From Clostridium muellerianum (GTDB taxonomy: Bacteria > Bacillota > Clostridia > Clostridiales > Clostridiaceae): DNA of 64,000 bases. The stretch spans positions 143,687-207,686 of the forward strand of contig NZ_JABBNI010000004.1 in NCBI RefSeq assembly GCF_012926525.1. Reading direction: 5' to 3'. This document shows, piece after piece, positions 36,257 through 44,729 of this stretch (position 1 is its first letter; every line of letters starts with the position of its first letter). The notes below the pieces were generated by a model. It searched no databases, was not told the origin of the DNA, and saw only the letters and a list, made by a program, of their open reading frames with translations. Both the position numbers and the translations under genes were made by a program.

Positions 36257-36300
36257 AATAGAAGCTAATAAGATCATTGTAATCTCCATTAGCTTCTATT
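36257..36300 (-). terminator. Terminator after the YjfB-type gene
   Basis: AATAGAAGCTAAT (36257-36269) pairs perfectly with ATTAGCTTCTATT (36288-36300), followed on the minus strand by TTTTTTAT. Confidence 0.85.
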
Positions 36301-36357
36301 GATTAAATAACTGACAACTGTAAAACTCTCATCTAATTGAAATTTTACTCTATTATG

Positions 36358-36534
36358 TTATACTTTTATATCTAAATTTTTGCCTAAATTAGGATTGGCT
36401 GATTTTTCAATCATTTCTGTCATATTCTGCGAATTTTGTTCACATGTATTCATAGCTATTTTCATTACTGAAACACTAGCTTGAGTCATTACTTGAGATT
36501 GACTCATTGCCACTGATAATGCTGATATATCCAT
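36358..36534 (-). CDS. YjfB-type putative motility mini-protein (58 residues)
   Basis: A short gene easily missed by size cut-offs. The product begins MDISALSVAMSQSQVMTQAS, continues VSVMKIAMNTCEQNSQNMTE and ends NLGKNLDIKV. This matches the YjfB_motility family (PF14070-type) of about 60 residues, in which the MDI...MSQ start and a LGxxLDI/VxV end are typical. AGGGGGGA lies 6 bases before the ATG, and a strong terminator follows. The family is associated with SigD-dependent motility regulons in Bacillus; its molecular role is unknown. Confidence 0.8.
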   Translation of the reverse strand: MDISALSVAMSQSQVMTQASVSVMKIAMNTCEQNSQNMTEMIEKSANPNLGKNLDIKV

Positions 36535-36882
36535 ACAAATCCCCCCTATAACTTAATTTTTATTTTAACTTAGGCTATATCATATAAAAATTAATTATAA
36601 TTTAAATATATCACAGCCATTTATTATTAAGTATCGTTTATAAAATAATAATTTAAAGAGTTTTCCTATATATTTTTATCTGTAAATTACAAGATTAACT
36701 TATTTAAAATAAAACGTAAATACATTATGCTCTATATTCTCTTCTTTTAAACGCACACACTAACAGTTATTTTTCCATAAATTCATGTTTCTATGTATAA
36801 TATTGAAGTACTATCATTATTTAAGCAAAAACTGTATTGCCATAATCTGAGTATCTTTGACCCATTGGTGATTTTATCACCT
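36535..36882. other. Gene-free gap between the YjfB-type gene and the sugar epimerase
   Basis: 348 AT-rich bases. A partial sigma-28-like motif (TAAA-N13-AACGATAC, around 36631-36655) has wrong spacing. A 6-bp GGTGAT/ATCACC hairpin follows the epimerase stop without a T-run. No ORF or RNA gene was recognised. Confidence 0.4.
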
Positions 36883-37890
36883 CTATTTTAGAAGTTTTGT
36901 ACCTCTTATCCACTGTTCAGTTTCCTCTATTCCCTGCTCTAATGTATATTCTGGTTCCCAGTTAATAAATATTTTTGCTTTATCATAATTACACTTTAAC
37001 TTCATAATTTCACTTTGAGGATGAATATGTTTTACATGATTTACTTTTACTCTACTCTTTGTAATAATTTCTGCCAATTCATTTATAGTAACATCTCTTC
37101 CTGTTCCAGCATTAACTACTTCCCCATTAACTTTATCTGAATAGCCTGACATTACTATAAATCTAGCACAATCCTTCACATATAAAAGATCCCTGGTCTG
37201 TTCACCTGAACCATATATATTAATATCTCTACCATGTATTGAATTATTTATAAATATAGCTACTACTCCACCTTCGCCACCAGTTTTCTGGAATGGTCCA
37301 TAGGTATTAAAAGGTCTTATTACTACAGTTGGCAATTTATATGCATTATAATAAGAAAGCACCATGTTTTCTGCTGCAATTTTGCTTCCCCCATATGGTG
37401 ATACTGGATTCACTGAATGATTTTCGTCTATTCCAGCTTCTCCAGCTAAATCGTATACCATACAAGTACTCATAAATACAACTTTACAAGGATATGTATC
37501 TTCACCAGAATCTAAAATCCAACCAGCTCCATCCATTCTTCCGTTTTTTCCAAACATCTGTATCTTAGCTTTTTCAAGTATGTTAAAAGTTCCTACTGCA
37601 TCATTAAAAAAAGTTGTTCTTGGATCATCTATACTATCCTGAACATTTATAGACGCAGCAAGATGATATACTATATCAAACTTTTCCTTGAAAACCTCAT
37701 TTAAAGTTCCCTGATCCTTTATATCGCCTTTTATAAACTTAAAATTTTTATTTTCCTGAAACTCTTGTATATTTTCTATTCTTCCATTAGATAAATTATC
37801 TAGCACCACTATTTTATGTCCATCTTCCAATAATCTTTTAACAACCCAACGTCCTATAAATCCTGCTCCCCCAGTTACTAACATATTCAT
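36883..37890 (-). CDS. NAD-dependent nucleotide-sugar epimerase/dehydratase (extended SDR)
   Basis: A protein of about 335 residues with the SDR cofactor motif TGGAGFIG at the N-terminus, VVLDNLSNGRIENI, VYHLAASINV, and the catalytic pair STCMVY and YGGSK. It also has RPFNTYGPFQKTGGEGGVVA, seen in UDP-glucose/UDP-GlcNAc 4-epimerase-like proteins. An unusual insertion (FGKNGRMDGAGWILDSGEDT, near residues 110-135) precedes the active site. The longest frame starts nine codons earlier at TTG. GGAGG 10 bases before the ATG at 37888-37890 favours that start. It follows the PseG-like gene by 5 bases, so they are co-transcribed. Confidence 0.85.
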   Translation of the reverse strand: MNMLVTGGAGFIGRWVVKRLLEDGHKIVVLDNLSNGRIENIQEFQENKNFKFIKGDIKDQGTLNEVFKEKFDIVYHLAASINVQDSIDDPRTTFFNDAVGTFNILEKAKIQMFGKNGRMDGAGWILDSGEDTYPCKVVFMSTCMVYDLAGEAGIDENHSVNPVSPYGGSKIAAENMVLSYYNAYKLPTVVIRPFNTYGPFQKTGGEGGVVAIFINNSIHGRDINIYGSGEQTRDLLYVKDCARFIVMSGYSDKVNGEVVNAGTGRDVTINELAEIITKSRVKVNHVKHIHPQSEIMKLKCNYDKAKIFINWEPEYTLEQGIEETEQWIRGTKLLK

Positions 37891-37895
37891 ACTAT

Positions 37896-38939
37896 TTATT
37901 CCTCCTCTGTAAGACAAGCCACTAATCTTTGTACACCATATCCATCTATCATACTAGAAGCATTTTGGCTCATATATAATCTTAAATTATAGTCTCTACA
38001 CAAATTTTCTATCATATCTATTAAATAATCTTTAGTTAAATTGCTACACCATCCAAGATTTTTAATAATTTTCATACTATTTAACTTTTGTGCTACTGCT
38101 TCCTGGTTATCTGCAAGTATTATACCTAAAGCTGGTATTCCCAAACTTGCTAATTCATATAAAGTGCTTCCACATGCACATATTGCTAAATCACATTTAA
38201 GCATTATTTCTTTCATATTTGCTTTAAAATATAATTTTACATTTTTATTTTCGAAGGCTTTTAACAATTCTACATTAGTAAAAGATGGACCGATAACCAC
38301 ATGAAATTTATAAGGCATACTATATATCCATGTTAATATTTTTTTTGTAATGCCATTAGAATCAGCTCCACCCATAGTTATCATAATATCCTTAACCTTC
38401 CTATTTATATTTCTTCTTTCACAACCTATAAATTCCTCTCTAAGCATTATATACTTTGGACCTAAAAGTAGTTTTGTAAATGAATTAACACTATAATTAA
38501 AATCTAGAGCATTTACATTTTGATTAATTAAAAAATCTACATTAAAGTGATAAAGATTTAAATCATCTATATAAGCAGTTTTAGAAAAAATTTTTTTAGT
38601 TTTATTAAAGTAACCTTCATCTACATTATAACTATCTGTAATAAGTAAATCTGCTTCTATTTTTTTTAAATCTTCAATAATAAATTTTTCTCTTATAAGC
38701 TTAACTTTAAAACCTTCATTAATTATTTTTTCTATTCCATTTCTATATTTATCTTTATTCAAAATGTCTATAATATTTAAACTATTTATATTCAAAAAAT
38801 TATGAACTGTCCTCTCACTTGATAAACATATATAAAAAACTTGATGATTCTCACTAAGTTCTTTAGCTAAAACTAATGTCCTCATTATATGTCCCATACC
38901 TATTTTACTGCCACCATCTGCTCGTATACCTATTTTCAA
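37896..38939 (-). CDS. PseG-like UDP-sugar hydrolase
   Basis: A 347-residue protein of the PseG/SpsG family, which removes UDP from UDP-2,4-diacetamido-trideoxyhexoses in pseudaminic acid synthesis. The diagnostic N-terminus RADGGSKIGMGHIMRTLVLA is intact. Further GT-B-like motifs are IMITMGGADSNGITKKIL and CACGSTLYELASLGIPALGI. The start is TTG, after AGGTGA. PseB, PseC, PseH, PseF and PseI are not in the window. It therefore either serves a pathway encoded elsewhere or acts with the neighbouring epimerase on a different nucleotide sugar. Flagellin glycosylation is the likely destination given the two flanking flagellins. Confidence 0.82.
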   Translation of the reverse strand: MKIGIRADGGSKIGMGHIMRTLVLAKELSENHQVFYICLSSERTVHNFLNINSLNIIDILNKDKYRNGIEKIINEGFKVKLIREKFIIEDLKKIEADLLITDSYNVDEGYFNKTKKIFSKTAYIDDLNLYHFNVDFLINQNVNALDFNYSVNSFTKLLLGPKYIMLREEFIGCERRNINRKVKDIMITMGGADSNGITKKILTWIYSMPYKFHVVIGPSFTNVELLKAFENKNVKLYFKANMKEIMLKCDLAICACGSTLYELASLGIPALGIILADNQEAVAQKLNSMKIIKNLGWCSNLTKDYLIDMIENLCRDYNLRLYMSQNASSMIDGYGVQRLVACLTEEE

Positions 38940-39130
38940 GCAATCACCTACCTACTTTAGTTAACTGTAAATTAAGATTTTTATTATTAATGTTGGCACA
39001 AATTCTGTATTTATGTCAAGTTAAAGTATCAAATTTGTGAAATTTTATTTTTTAATCAACAACACCTACTATTTTTACATACGAAATTATACTCTAAAAA
39101 TTTTGTTTCTATAACTTTATCAAAAAACAT

Positions 39131-39155
39131 AATAAGGACATTAAATGTCCTTATT
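39131..39155 (-). terminator. Terminator after flagellin 3
   Basis: AATAAGGACAT / ATGTCCTTATT perfect 11-bp stem with a 3-base loop; a T-rich segment follows on either strand. Confidence 0.8.
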
Positions 39156-39190
39156 AATTTTTACATTAATATTCTTATATACCATATATC

Positions 39191-39997
39191 CTAACTTAAA
39201 AGTTGAGCTATGTATTTAGGACTTGAATTGGCAGTTGAAAACATAGATTGACTATAATTTGTAATAACTTGATTCTTAACAAAATCCATTAAAGACGTTG
39301 CCATGTTAGCATCTTCAATAACAGATAGTGAAGCTGTAGTATTAGCTTCTGAATTACTTGCACCATTTATTTCATGTTGAAGATTATTAAGATCAATACC
39401 AACTTTTACTCTATTACTTGATACCATATCCATTGCCTTGTCTAATTTGGAAATAGAATTAAATGCATCTGCTTGTGTATTAACACTCAAAACATCTATA
39501 CCAGTAGTAGAATTATTACTATCATATAATTTAACATCATATTCCATATAAGGATTATCTTTAGTTTGAATAGTTAAAGACTTATTTTTATCCAATAACT
39601 TTATACCATTAAATTCAGTTTTATCTACTATTTCTTGTATAGCATCTTTTAATTCATCAAACTCTTTTCCTATACTTTTTCTATCTTCATCCACATAAGT
39701 GCCATTTGCAGCCTCTACTGAAATTTCCTTCATTCTTTTCATTTGCTCGCTTACTTCTTGCAATGCACCATCTGCTGTTTGAAGTAAGGAAATTCCATCC
39801 TGAGTGTTTCTCTGTCCCTGGGATAAGCCTCTAATTTGTGCCTTCATTCCTTCACTTATTGTAATACCGGCTGCATCATCAGCTGCCTTATTTATTCTTT
39901 TTCCGGATGATACCTTTTCTGAAACTTCACCAGTCTTTTTTCTATTTTGATTTAACTTATGAACATAATCTAAGGCATTTAAAGTTCCAACAAACAC
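39191..39997 (-). CDS. Flagellin 3 (sigma-28 controlled, divergent ends)
   Basis: A 268-residue flagellin. The N-terminal D1 motif is classical (SSGKRINKAADDAAGITISE, MKAQIRGLSQGQRNTQDGIS, LLQTADGALQEVSEQMKRMK), but the first 20 residues (MFVGTLNALDYVHKLNQNRK) are atypical. The C-terminus (VIEDANMATSLMDFVKNQVI, then FSTANSSPKYIAQLLS) lacks the usual ending. The start is GTG, after AGGTGAAATA. A near-perfect sigma-28 promoter lies 40 bases upstream, so it belongs to the late flagellar class. It may be a minor filament subunit. Confidence 0.88.
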   Translation of the reverse strand: MFVGTLNALDYVHKLNQNRKKTGEVSEKVSSGKRINKAADDAAGITISEGMKAQIRGLSQGQRNTQDGISLLQTADGALQEVSEQMKRMKEISVEAANGTYVDEDRKSIGKEFDELKDAIQEIVDKTEFNGIKLLDKNKSLTIQTKDNPYMEYDVKLYDSNNSTTGIDVLSVNTQADAFNSISKLDKAMDMVSSNRVKVGIDLNNLQHEINGASNSEANTTASLSVIEDANMATSLMDFVKNQVITNYSQSMFSTANSSPKYIAQLLS

Positions 39998-40036
39998 TAT
40001 TTCACCTTCTTTCCATATCTGACCAATATATTTTTA

Positions 40037-40063
40037 TTATCGGTAAAATCTTCATGTTCTTTA
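40037..40063 (-). promoter_or_regulatory. Sigma-28 promoter of flagellin 3
   Basis: Minus strand TAAA (40060-40063), 15 bases, ACCGATAA (40037-40044). It differs from consensus TAAA-N15-GCCGATAA at one -10 base and is the clearest flagellar promoter in the window after 60912-60938. Confidence 0.85.
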
Positions 40064-40106
40064 TGAATAAAAATAAGTTACATTATAAAAAGCTTCTTTC
40101 TTATAT

Positions 40107-41108
40107 TTAATAGATCATATCTACCAAAAAAGCTCCTACTGCTACTTTATTTCCTTTGCTATCAGAATTCTTTCTATCACTTACTTTGATTATCATATTA
40201 TGATTTCCTCCTTTTAAGTTAAATAAATTTATTGCAGAAGAAAAATAAGGTGATAAATTAGTATATAAATCTAGAAAATAATTTACTCCATCTATATTTA
40301 TTTCCATACACCCACTTTCCTGTGAAAGCAAGGTAGTTATTGCAATACATTTACCACTAAAATTAAATTCTATGCAATCTCCAACAGTATCAGAAACTGC
40401 TGCTACCTCTATTTGTGGTATATTTATATTTTCTTCTCTCCAGTTACCATAAAAAGTTGCCTTTTCATAACTTACAATACTTGGATTATTAAACTCATAC
40501 CCTGTTATTGTTTCTATTTTTTTAATAGCTTTCTTATTAATTATATCCAAATTTTCTTTTATACTATTTATTATGCATTCTGCATATATTTCATGTCCTT
40601 TATCATTTGGATGAAAATTATCTATAGATATATCCTTCCATGAATATTCTTCTTTACCTATGTGTCTATACACATAATCCTGTATATCAATGACAGGTGC
40701 ATCATAATAATAAGCTATACGTTTATGTACGCTGCTGCAGGCATCTGAAAGTCCTGTAGGTGTAATTAATATTACTACAGCAGGTTTGTTTTTAAGGTTT
40801 GCTAACTGTCTAAGTATTCCTTCAATTGTAACTGCAGCATTGTACGAGTTTTCTATTCTATCATTTACTGCAAATTCAATAAATACTAAATTTGGATCAT
40901 TATCTATTACATCTCTTTTTAATCTGAATACTCCAAAATTAGAACCTGTTCCACTAACTCCTGAGTTTATTATATTTAATTTTTTGTTTTGATATATAGT
41001 TTTTAGGTACTCTGCTACTTTATAGACATAAGAATTTTCATATATCGAGGCTCCTAACCCTTCAGTTATTGAGCCTCCTAAGAATACTACATTGAAATTA
41101 TTATTCAT
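40107..41108 (-). CDS. SGNH/GDSL-family hydrolase with C-terminal beta domain
   Basis: About 333 residues. SGNH blocks are visible: block I VVFLGGSITEGLGASIYE (GGS replaces GDS), block II glycine in NSGVSGTGSNFG, block III FIEFAVND, and block V DNFHPNDKGH with the catalytic Asp-His pair. A jelly-roll-like C-terminal domain begins near residue 205 (ATFYGNWREENINIPQIE). GGAG 6 bases before the ATG at 41106-41108 sets the start, eleven codons inside the longest frame. Such enzymes add or remove O-acyl groups on glycans. Beside a flagellin, it may trim or decorate the flagellin glycan; inference. Confidence 0.8.
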   Translation of the reverse strand: MNNNFNVVFLGGSITEGLGASIYENSYVYKVAEYLKTIYQNKKLNIINSGVSGTGSNFGVFRLKRDVIDNDPNLVFIEFAVNDRIENSYNAAVTIEGILRQLANLKNKPAVVILITPTGLSDACSSVHKRIAYYYDAPVIDIQDYVYRHIGKEEYSWKDISIDNFHPNDKGHEIYAECIINSIKENLDIINKKAIKKIETITGYEFNNPSIVSYEKATFYGNWREENINIPQIEVAAVSDTVGDCIEFNFSGKCIAITTLLSQESGCMEINIDGVNYFLDLYTNLSPYFSSAINLFNLKGGNHNMIIKVSDRKNSDSKGNKVAVGAFLVDMIY

Positions 41109-41195
41109 AATGATCTCCTGTAATTCACAATAATACAACATATTTATTTACAACTTTTTTACACTTTATAATAATCTTAAAATATCATAATTAAT

Positions 41196-41309
41196 TTACA
41201 TTAACTGTGCTTCTCTATGTATTTGGTTTATCTTTTCTTCACTATTTCCTTCACCTACTAGATTAAGCTTATCATATGCTTTAAGTAAACATAATTGTAT
41301 ATTCTTCAT
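41196..41309 (-). CDS. Possible 37-residue peptide or gene fragment
   Basis: The minus-strand frame reads MKNIQLCLLKAYDKLNLVGE and ends IHREAQLM. The ribosome site is weak (AGGA touching the start) and no family is recognised. It lies between the SGNH gene and the transposase relic and may be a leftover piece of a deleted gene. Confidence 0.25.
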   Translation of the reverse strand: MKNIQLCLLKAYDKLNLVGEGNSEEKINQIHREAQLM

Positions 41310-41472
41310 CCTGTAATAAACTATATTAGTTTAATTTCTATAGTAATAATTGTCTTGACTTTCAATTAACTGATCATTCTTAAACTTGCATTTAGATATA
41401 TTAACAGTTTCTAACTCTTTAGGCACTCTAGCAAGGTTTTTCAAATAATAAAAACCCTTTAGATTAATACAT

Positions 41473-42363
41473 ATAGGAATAGGTAAGACCTTTATATTAT
41501 CTCCGCCTTTTCCCCTCCTCCACACCGTACATGAGACATTCACCTCATACGGCGTTTCATCAATGAAAATTATACTTTAATTTATCAATACACCTGAAAG
41601 CTTTATGTTAAAACTAAGAAAATCATAAAACCCCATCCAGTCAACATCTCGCATCTGAATATTCCAAAGTTCTGCTTTTTTTAGTCCTAATCGAACCTGG
41701 TTGTAATGTATGATAATTTATTTCTTGTTTTTTGACTTGTGGCTATCCCTCCATTTGCTTTCACAAACTTCAACGGTACCATGCCACTACTTTCACTGAT
41801 ATTAAAGCAAGTTATAATTATTCATCTTTCCTTACTACCACTTCAACGAAAATAAGTTCTTTACGTTACCAGCTTACCACGTTCCAATAACTTTATCCTT
41901 GCATATATCCTTAGGTAATTCTTATTAGCCTGTGTGTATACTATATTTAGTACTCACCACCTTTAATGGTATAAGTTCTTTCATAGCATAAATTTTTACT
42001 AAACCTCACACACCCTACAACTTTGGTAGTTAAAGCATTTCTACTTTATAAACTCTTAGACCCGTATATTTAGAATTTTGTCAGTAATTTTGGACACTTT
42101 TACCATAGATATTTTATGGACTCCCGACCTATCTTACACTTGACTACCTCCAGTTCGCTTTTCCTAGAGCTATCGCTCCTTAGAGTGTAATCTCAGCCGT
42201 CTTCACCGAGCTTATAATAAAACTTTTCTTATAAAAGCTTCGCTATTCGAAGCATCACAAAAAGCCCTTCAAGGTGTTACCCTCTCATTTGACTTTTCAA
42301 GTTATCAGTTCTTAAACAGTTCATCTGTTTAGGCAATACTTTTCATATTGCAAAGTGTCGCAC
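41473..42363 (-). mobile_element. ORF-deleted group II intron (about 891 nt)
   Basis: On the minus strand it begins GTGCGACAC (group II GUGYG consensus) and ends CCTAT (AY). The 34-base domain V is at 41522-41555 (CGCCGTATG ... CATGTACGGTG), followed by a domain VI-like stretch AAAAGGCGGAGATAATATAA. Domain I-like text includes GGAACGTGGTAAGCTGGTAA and GGAGGGATAGCCACAAGTCA. Only a stub of the reverse transcriptase/maturase start survives (KKAELWNIQMRDVDWMGFYD, near 41625-41690). Removing exactly 41473-42363 joins CATAA to ATGT and restores the host reading ...RIHK-CINLK, which supports the boundaries. Confidence 0.82.
41522..41555 (-). ncRNA. Group II intron domain V
   Basis: A 34-base hairpin with complementary lower stem CGCCGTA / TACGGTG and upper stem TGAG / CTCA. 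The catalytic triad position reads CGC. It is the most conserved part of a group II ribozyme and appears structurally intact. Confidence 0.8.
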
Positions 42364-42886
42364 TTATGTATTCTAAAATGTCTATGAGTCTTTTTAGAGG
42401 ATAAAGTTCTGCCGCAATAATGAGAAATAAACACTGTTGGATTAGTTGTATAATTATTTTCTTTAAAGTTTCTTTGCAAATAGATCACTGATATTGACGT
42501 TTTACGCTATTATTACCGTAAATGTCCAAAACGTGAAGCACCACATTTTCCACATTTAACGTTTTCGGAATTTTTTCCCAAGCCATCTTTTAACAAGTTT
42601 AATGCCTTTGCTATATTTGTGTTTGTAATATGCTAAAAGCATATGATAATCTACCATTTCAAAATAAATGATTTTAGGTACCTTATTAGCTTTAAACTTT
42701 TGACATTCTGGACTATTCGAATCCTTAAAAGCCCACTGCTTAAGAGGAATATATTTAGCAATAAATAAAAGCAATTGATAAATTACCTTAAAAAGGTACT
42801 AATTGTACAAAAGCCAATAAATTACAATTAAATCTAAGGCAATGACATCCTTTTATGTTATTTTTGATTTTTGGCAGATCTAATTA

Positions 42887-42944
42887 TAACCTTTGATATA
42901 CAAAGAAAATTTATAAAAATAGTGTAAAAAAATTTCACACTAAC
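42887..42944 (+). repeat. Solo IS-end fragment matching the leader of the IS4-like element
   Basis: About 58 bases (TAACCTTTGATATACAAAGA ...) are nearly identical, three mismatches by eye, to the inverted stretch 63874-63932 upstream of the IS4-like transposase. No transposase follows, so this is an excision or deletion scar. The remainder of 42775-43197 is AT-rich with no gene recognised. Confidence 0.7.
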
Positions 42945-43197
42945 TTACACATATAAAGTAAAACATAATGATGATTTACGATACTGTGAATTATAAGTAA
43001 GTGATGAAATATTAAATTTTAATATTGGAATTAAAGTTACAAGAACCCAGATTAAAAGAGAACAAGTATCTTGGATTTTTAATTAAGCTTCCACAGTGAA
43101 TCCCTCGAAACTATTTTTTGCAAGATTAAAAATAGCTTAAGATAACTGATTTAAATTTCATATGGCAAAATTTATTTTCAATTCGTTTATCTATAGC

Positions 43198-44325
43198 TTA
43201 AATATATTTATGTATTATTTCTACAATATAGTTGATTTCCTCCACCTTTAATTCAGCATACATAGGTAACCTTAATAGTCTTCCACTTAAATCTTCAGTT
43301 TTAGGTAAATCCCCTAGTTTATATCCAAATTTCATCCCCATAAACGAATTATGAAGTGGTATATAGTGAAAGACTGCTGAAATTCCATTCTTTTTGAGGT
43401 TATTCATTAAATAATCTCTCTCTTTTTCTGAGTTAAGAATTATATAAAACATATGATAGTTACTTTCGCAGTATTTTGATATTATAGGAAGTTTTAGCTT
43501 ACCTTCTTCCTCTAAATCTTTTAAACCTTTATAATAAGTTTCATAAACTACTCTTCTTTTTTGCTGAATTTCATCTAGTTTTTCAAATTGAGCATACAAC
43601 ATAGCTGCTAAAATATCTGATGGTAAATAACTAGAACCAATATCTACCCAGCTATATTTATCCACTTCTCCTCTAAAAAATTGACTTCTATTAGTTCCTT
43701 TTTCTCTTATTATTTCTGCTCTTTTTTCCAGCTCTTCATCTCCATTTATTAAAATAGCTCCTCCTTCTCCACAGACATAATTTTTAGTTTCATGAAAACT
43801 ATAACAGCCTATATGTCCTATAGTACCTAGGTATTTTTTCTTATACTTAGCATTTACACCTTGAGCTGCATCCTCCACAACCTTTAATTTATTATCTTTG
43901 GCAATTTTCATTATGCTATCCATATCGCAACTTACGCCTGCATAATGTACAGGAAAAATTGCTTTAGTTTTATTGGTTACTTTATTTTCTATATCCTTAG
44001 GATCAACATTCAATGTGTCCTCACATATATCTGCAAAAATAGGTTTTGCTCCTCTAAGTACAATAGCATTGGCAGTAGATACAAAAGTATATGATGGAAG
44101 AATTACTTCGTTTCCTTCTTTTAAATCTAAAAGTATCGCTGCCATATCTAATGCTGAACTTCCTGATGTAGTCATTAAAGCTCTCTTAGTCTTAAATGTT
44201 TTCTCCATAAATTCATTAACTTTCTTTGTATAATATCCATCTCCGTGAATAGCTCCTCTTTTTAAACAATCTTTTATATATTCTTCTTCTTTTTTTGTTA
44301 TATAAGGTCTATTAAAAGGTATCAT
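43198..44325 (-). CDS. WecE-like dTDP-4-amino-4,6-dideoxygalactose transaminase
   Basis: A DegT/DnrJ/EryC1/StrS PLP enzyme of about 375 residues. It begins MIPFNRPYITKKEEEYIKDC and has the nucleotide-sugar site TTSGSSALDMAAILLD, VVEDAAQGVNAKYKKKYLGT, the PLP-lysine motif SFHETKNYVCGEGGA, and REKGTNRSQFFRGEVDKYSW plus VDIGSSYLPSD. The last are specific to WecE/RffA rather than WbpE-type 3-transaminases. The product would be dTDP-Fuc4N, fitting the WecF-like transferase at 53693. GGAGG 9 bases before the ATG at 44323-44325 sets the start. It is separated from the main operon by a terminator. Confidence 0.9.
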   Translation of the reverse strand: MIPFNRPYITKKEEEYIKDCLKRGAIHGDGYYTKKVNEFMEKTFKTKRALMTTSGSSALDMAAILLDLKEGNEVILPSYTFVSTANAIVLRGAKPIFADICEDTLNVDPKDIENKVTNKTKAIFPVHYAGVSCDMDSIMKIAKDNKLKVVEDAAQGVNAKYKKKYLGTIGHIGCYSFHETKNYVCGEGGAILINGDEELEKRAEIIREKGTNRSQFFRGEVDKYSWVDIGSSYLPSDILAAMLYAQFEKLDEIQQKRRVVYETYYKGLKDLEEEGKLKLPIISKYCESNYHMFYIILNSEKERDYLMNNLKKNGISAVFHYIPLHNSFMGMKFGYKLGDLPKTEDLSGRLLRLPMYAELKVEEINYIVEIIHKYI

Positions 44326-44410
44326 ATTTAATTTCCTCCATCCATAATCTTTAAATTCCTTTAATCTACTCACTTATTCTTAGACTTTCACAACTGACAA
44401 AACTAAGTTT
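44326..44410 (-). promoter_or_regulatory. Conserved leader, copy A (with possible promoter)
   Basis: The minus-strand leader AAGAATAAGTGAGTAGATTA ... GATTATGGATGGAGG resembles the leaders at 51809-51890 and 53506-53575. TTGTCA-N17-ATAAGT lies inside (also present in copy C), a possible weak promoter. Confidence 0.5.
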
Positions 44411-44729
44411 TAATATAGTATTTTTAAATACAAAATATTTTGGAATTACTAGAGCGCGCTTAGTAAACGTATGTAACATTGAATAATTTATCTCTGCCTT
44501 TAAATTTTCTCAATGTTCAAAGTAGTTTATTCCTTAATGTAAAAATACCATTCTAACTCTTCCTAAATTTTTTTATTAAGAATCTATACCTAAAAATTCT
44601 TGATAACTATTTTATAATTAAACTATAAAATAGTTATCAAGATTTTTTAAGGAACTTTGCTTGCAACTTTTAGATATTTAATATCATTTATTTCTAATTT
44701 CTATAATCATTATAGTTTTGAAGGACTCT
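44411..44729. terminator. Gap with strong palindromic terminator (44599-44641)
   Basis: An 18-bp perfect stem, CTTGATAACTATTTTATA / TATAAAATAGTTATCAAG, loop 7 bases, followed by ATTTTTT on plus and AATTTTTAG on minus. It ends the long glycosylation operon. Nothing else was recognised in this gap. Confidence 0.8.

Larger units (their letters stand above)
41331..42774 (-). pseudogene. Decayed zinc-ribbon IS transposase, split by a group II intron
   Basis: Minus-strand pieces give a recognisable N-terminal half of a clostridial DDE transposase. A segment (YHMLLAYYKHKYSKGIKLVK, 42556-42774) is followed by zinc-ribbon fragments VKCGKCGAS, a frameshifted SVKRQYQ-stop-SICKET, HYCGRTLSSKKTHRHFRIHK, and after the intron CINLKGFYYLKNLARVPKEL. 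In-frame stops (near GHLR) and a TGA in place of a cysteine codon mark it as dead. The catalytic half is absent; the frame ends at 41331 with YYYRN. Confidence 0.75.

Noticed and set aside
36631..36655. Possible sigma-28 promoter for the YjfB-type gene
   Set aside because: Spacing is 13 bases and the -10 reads AACGATAC; too weak to annotate.
41331..41543. Independent 70-residue gene
   Set aside because: It is part intron 3' end and part second exon of the transposase relic.
42556..42774. Independent 72-residue gene
   Set aside because: It matches the N-terminal part of the interrupted transposase and continues after a frameshift.
43198..44325. WbpE-type 3-aminotransferase
   Set aside because: SFHETKN and REKGTNRSQFFRGEVDKYSW are WecE hallmarks.
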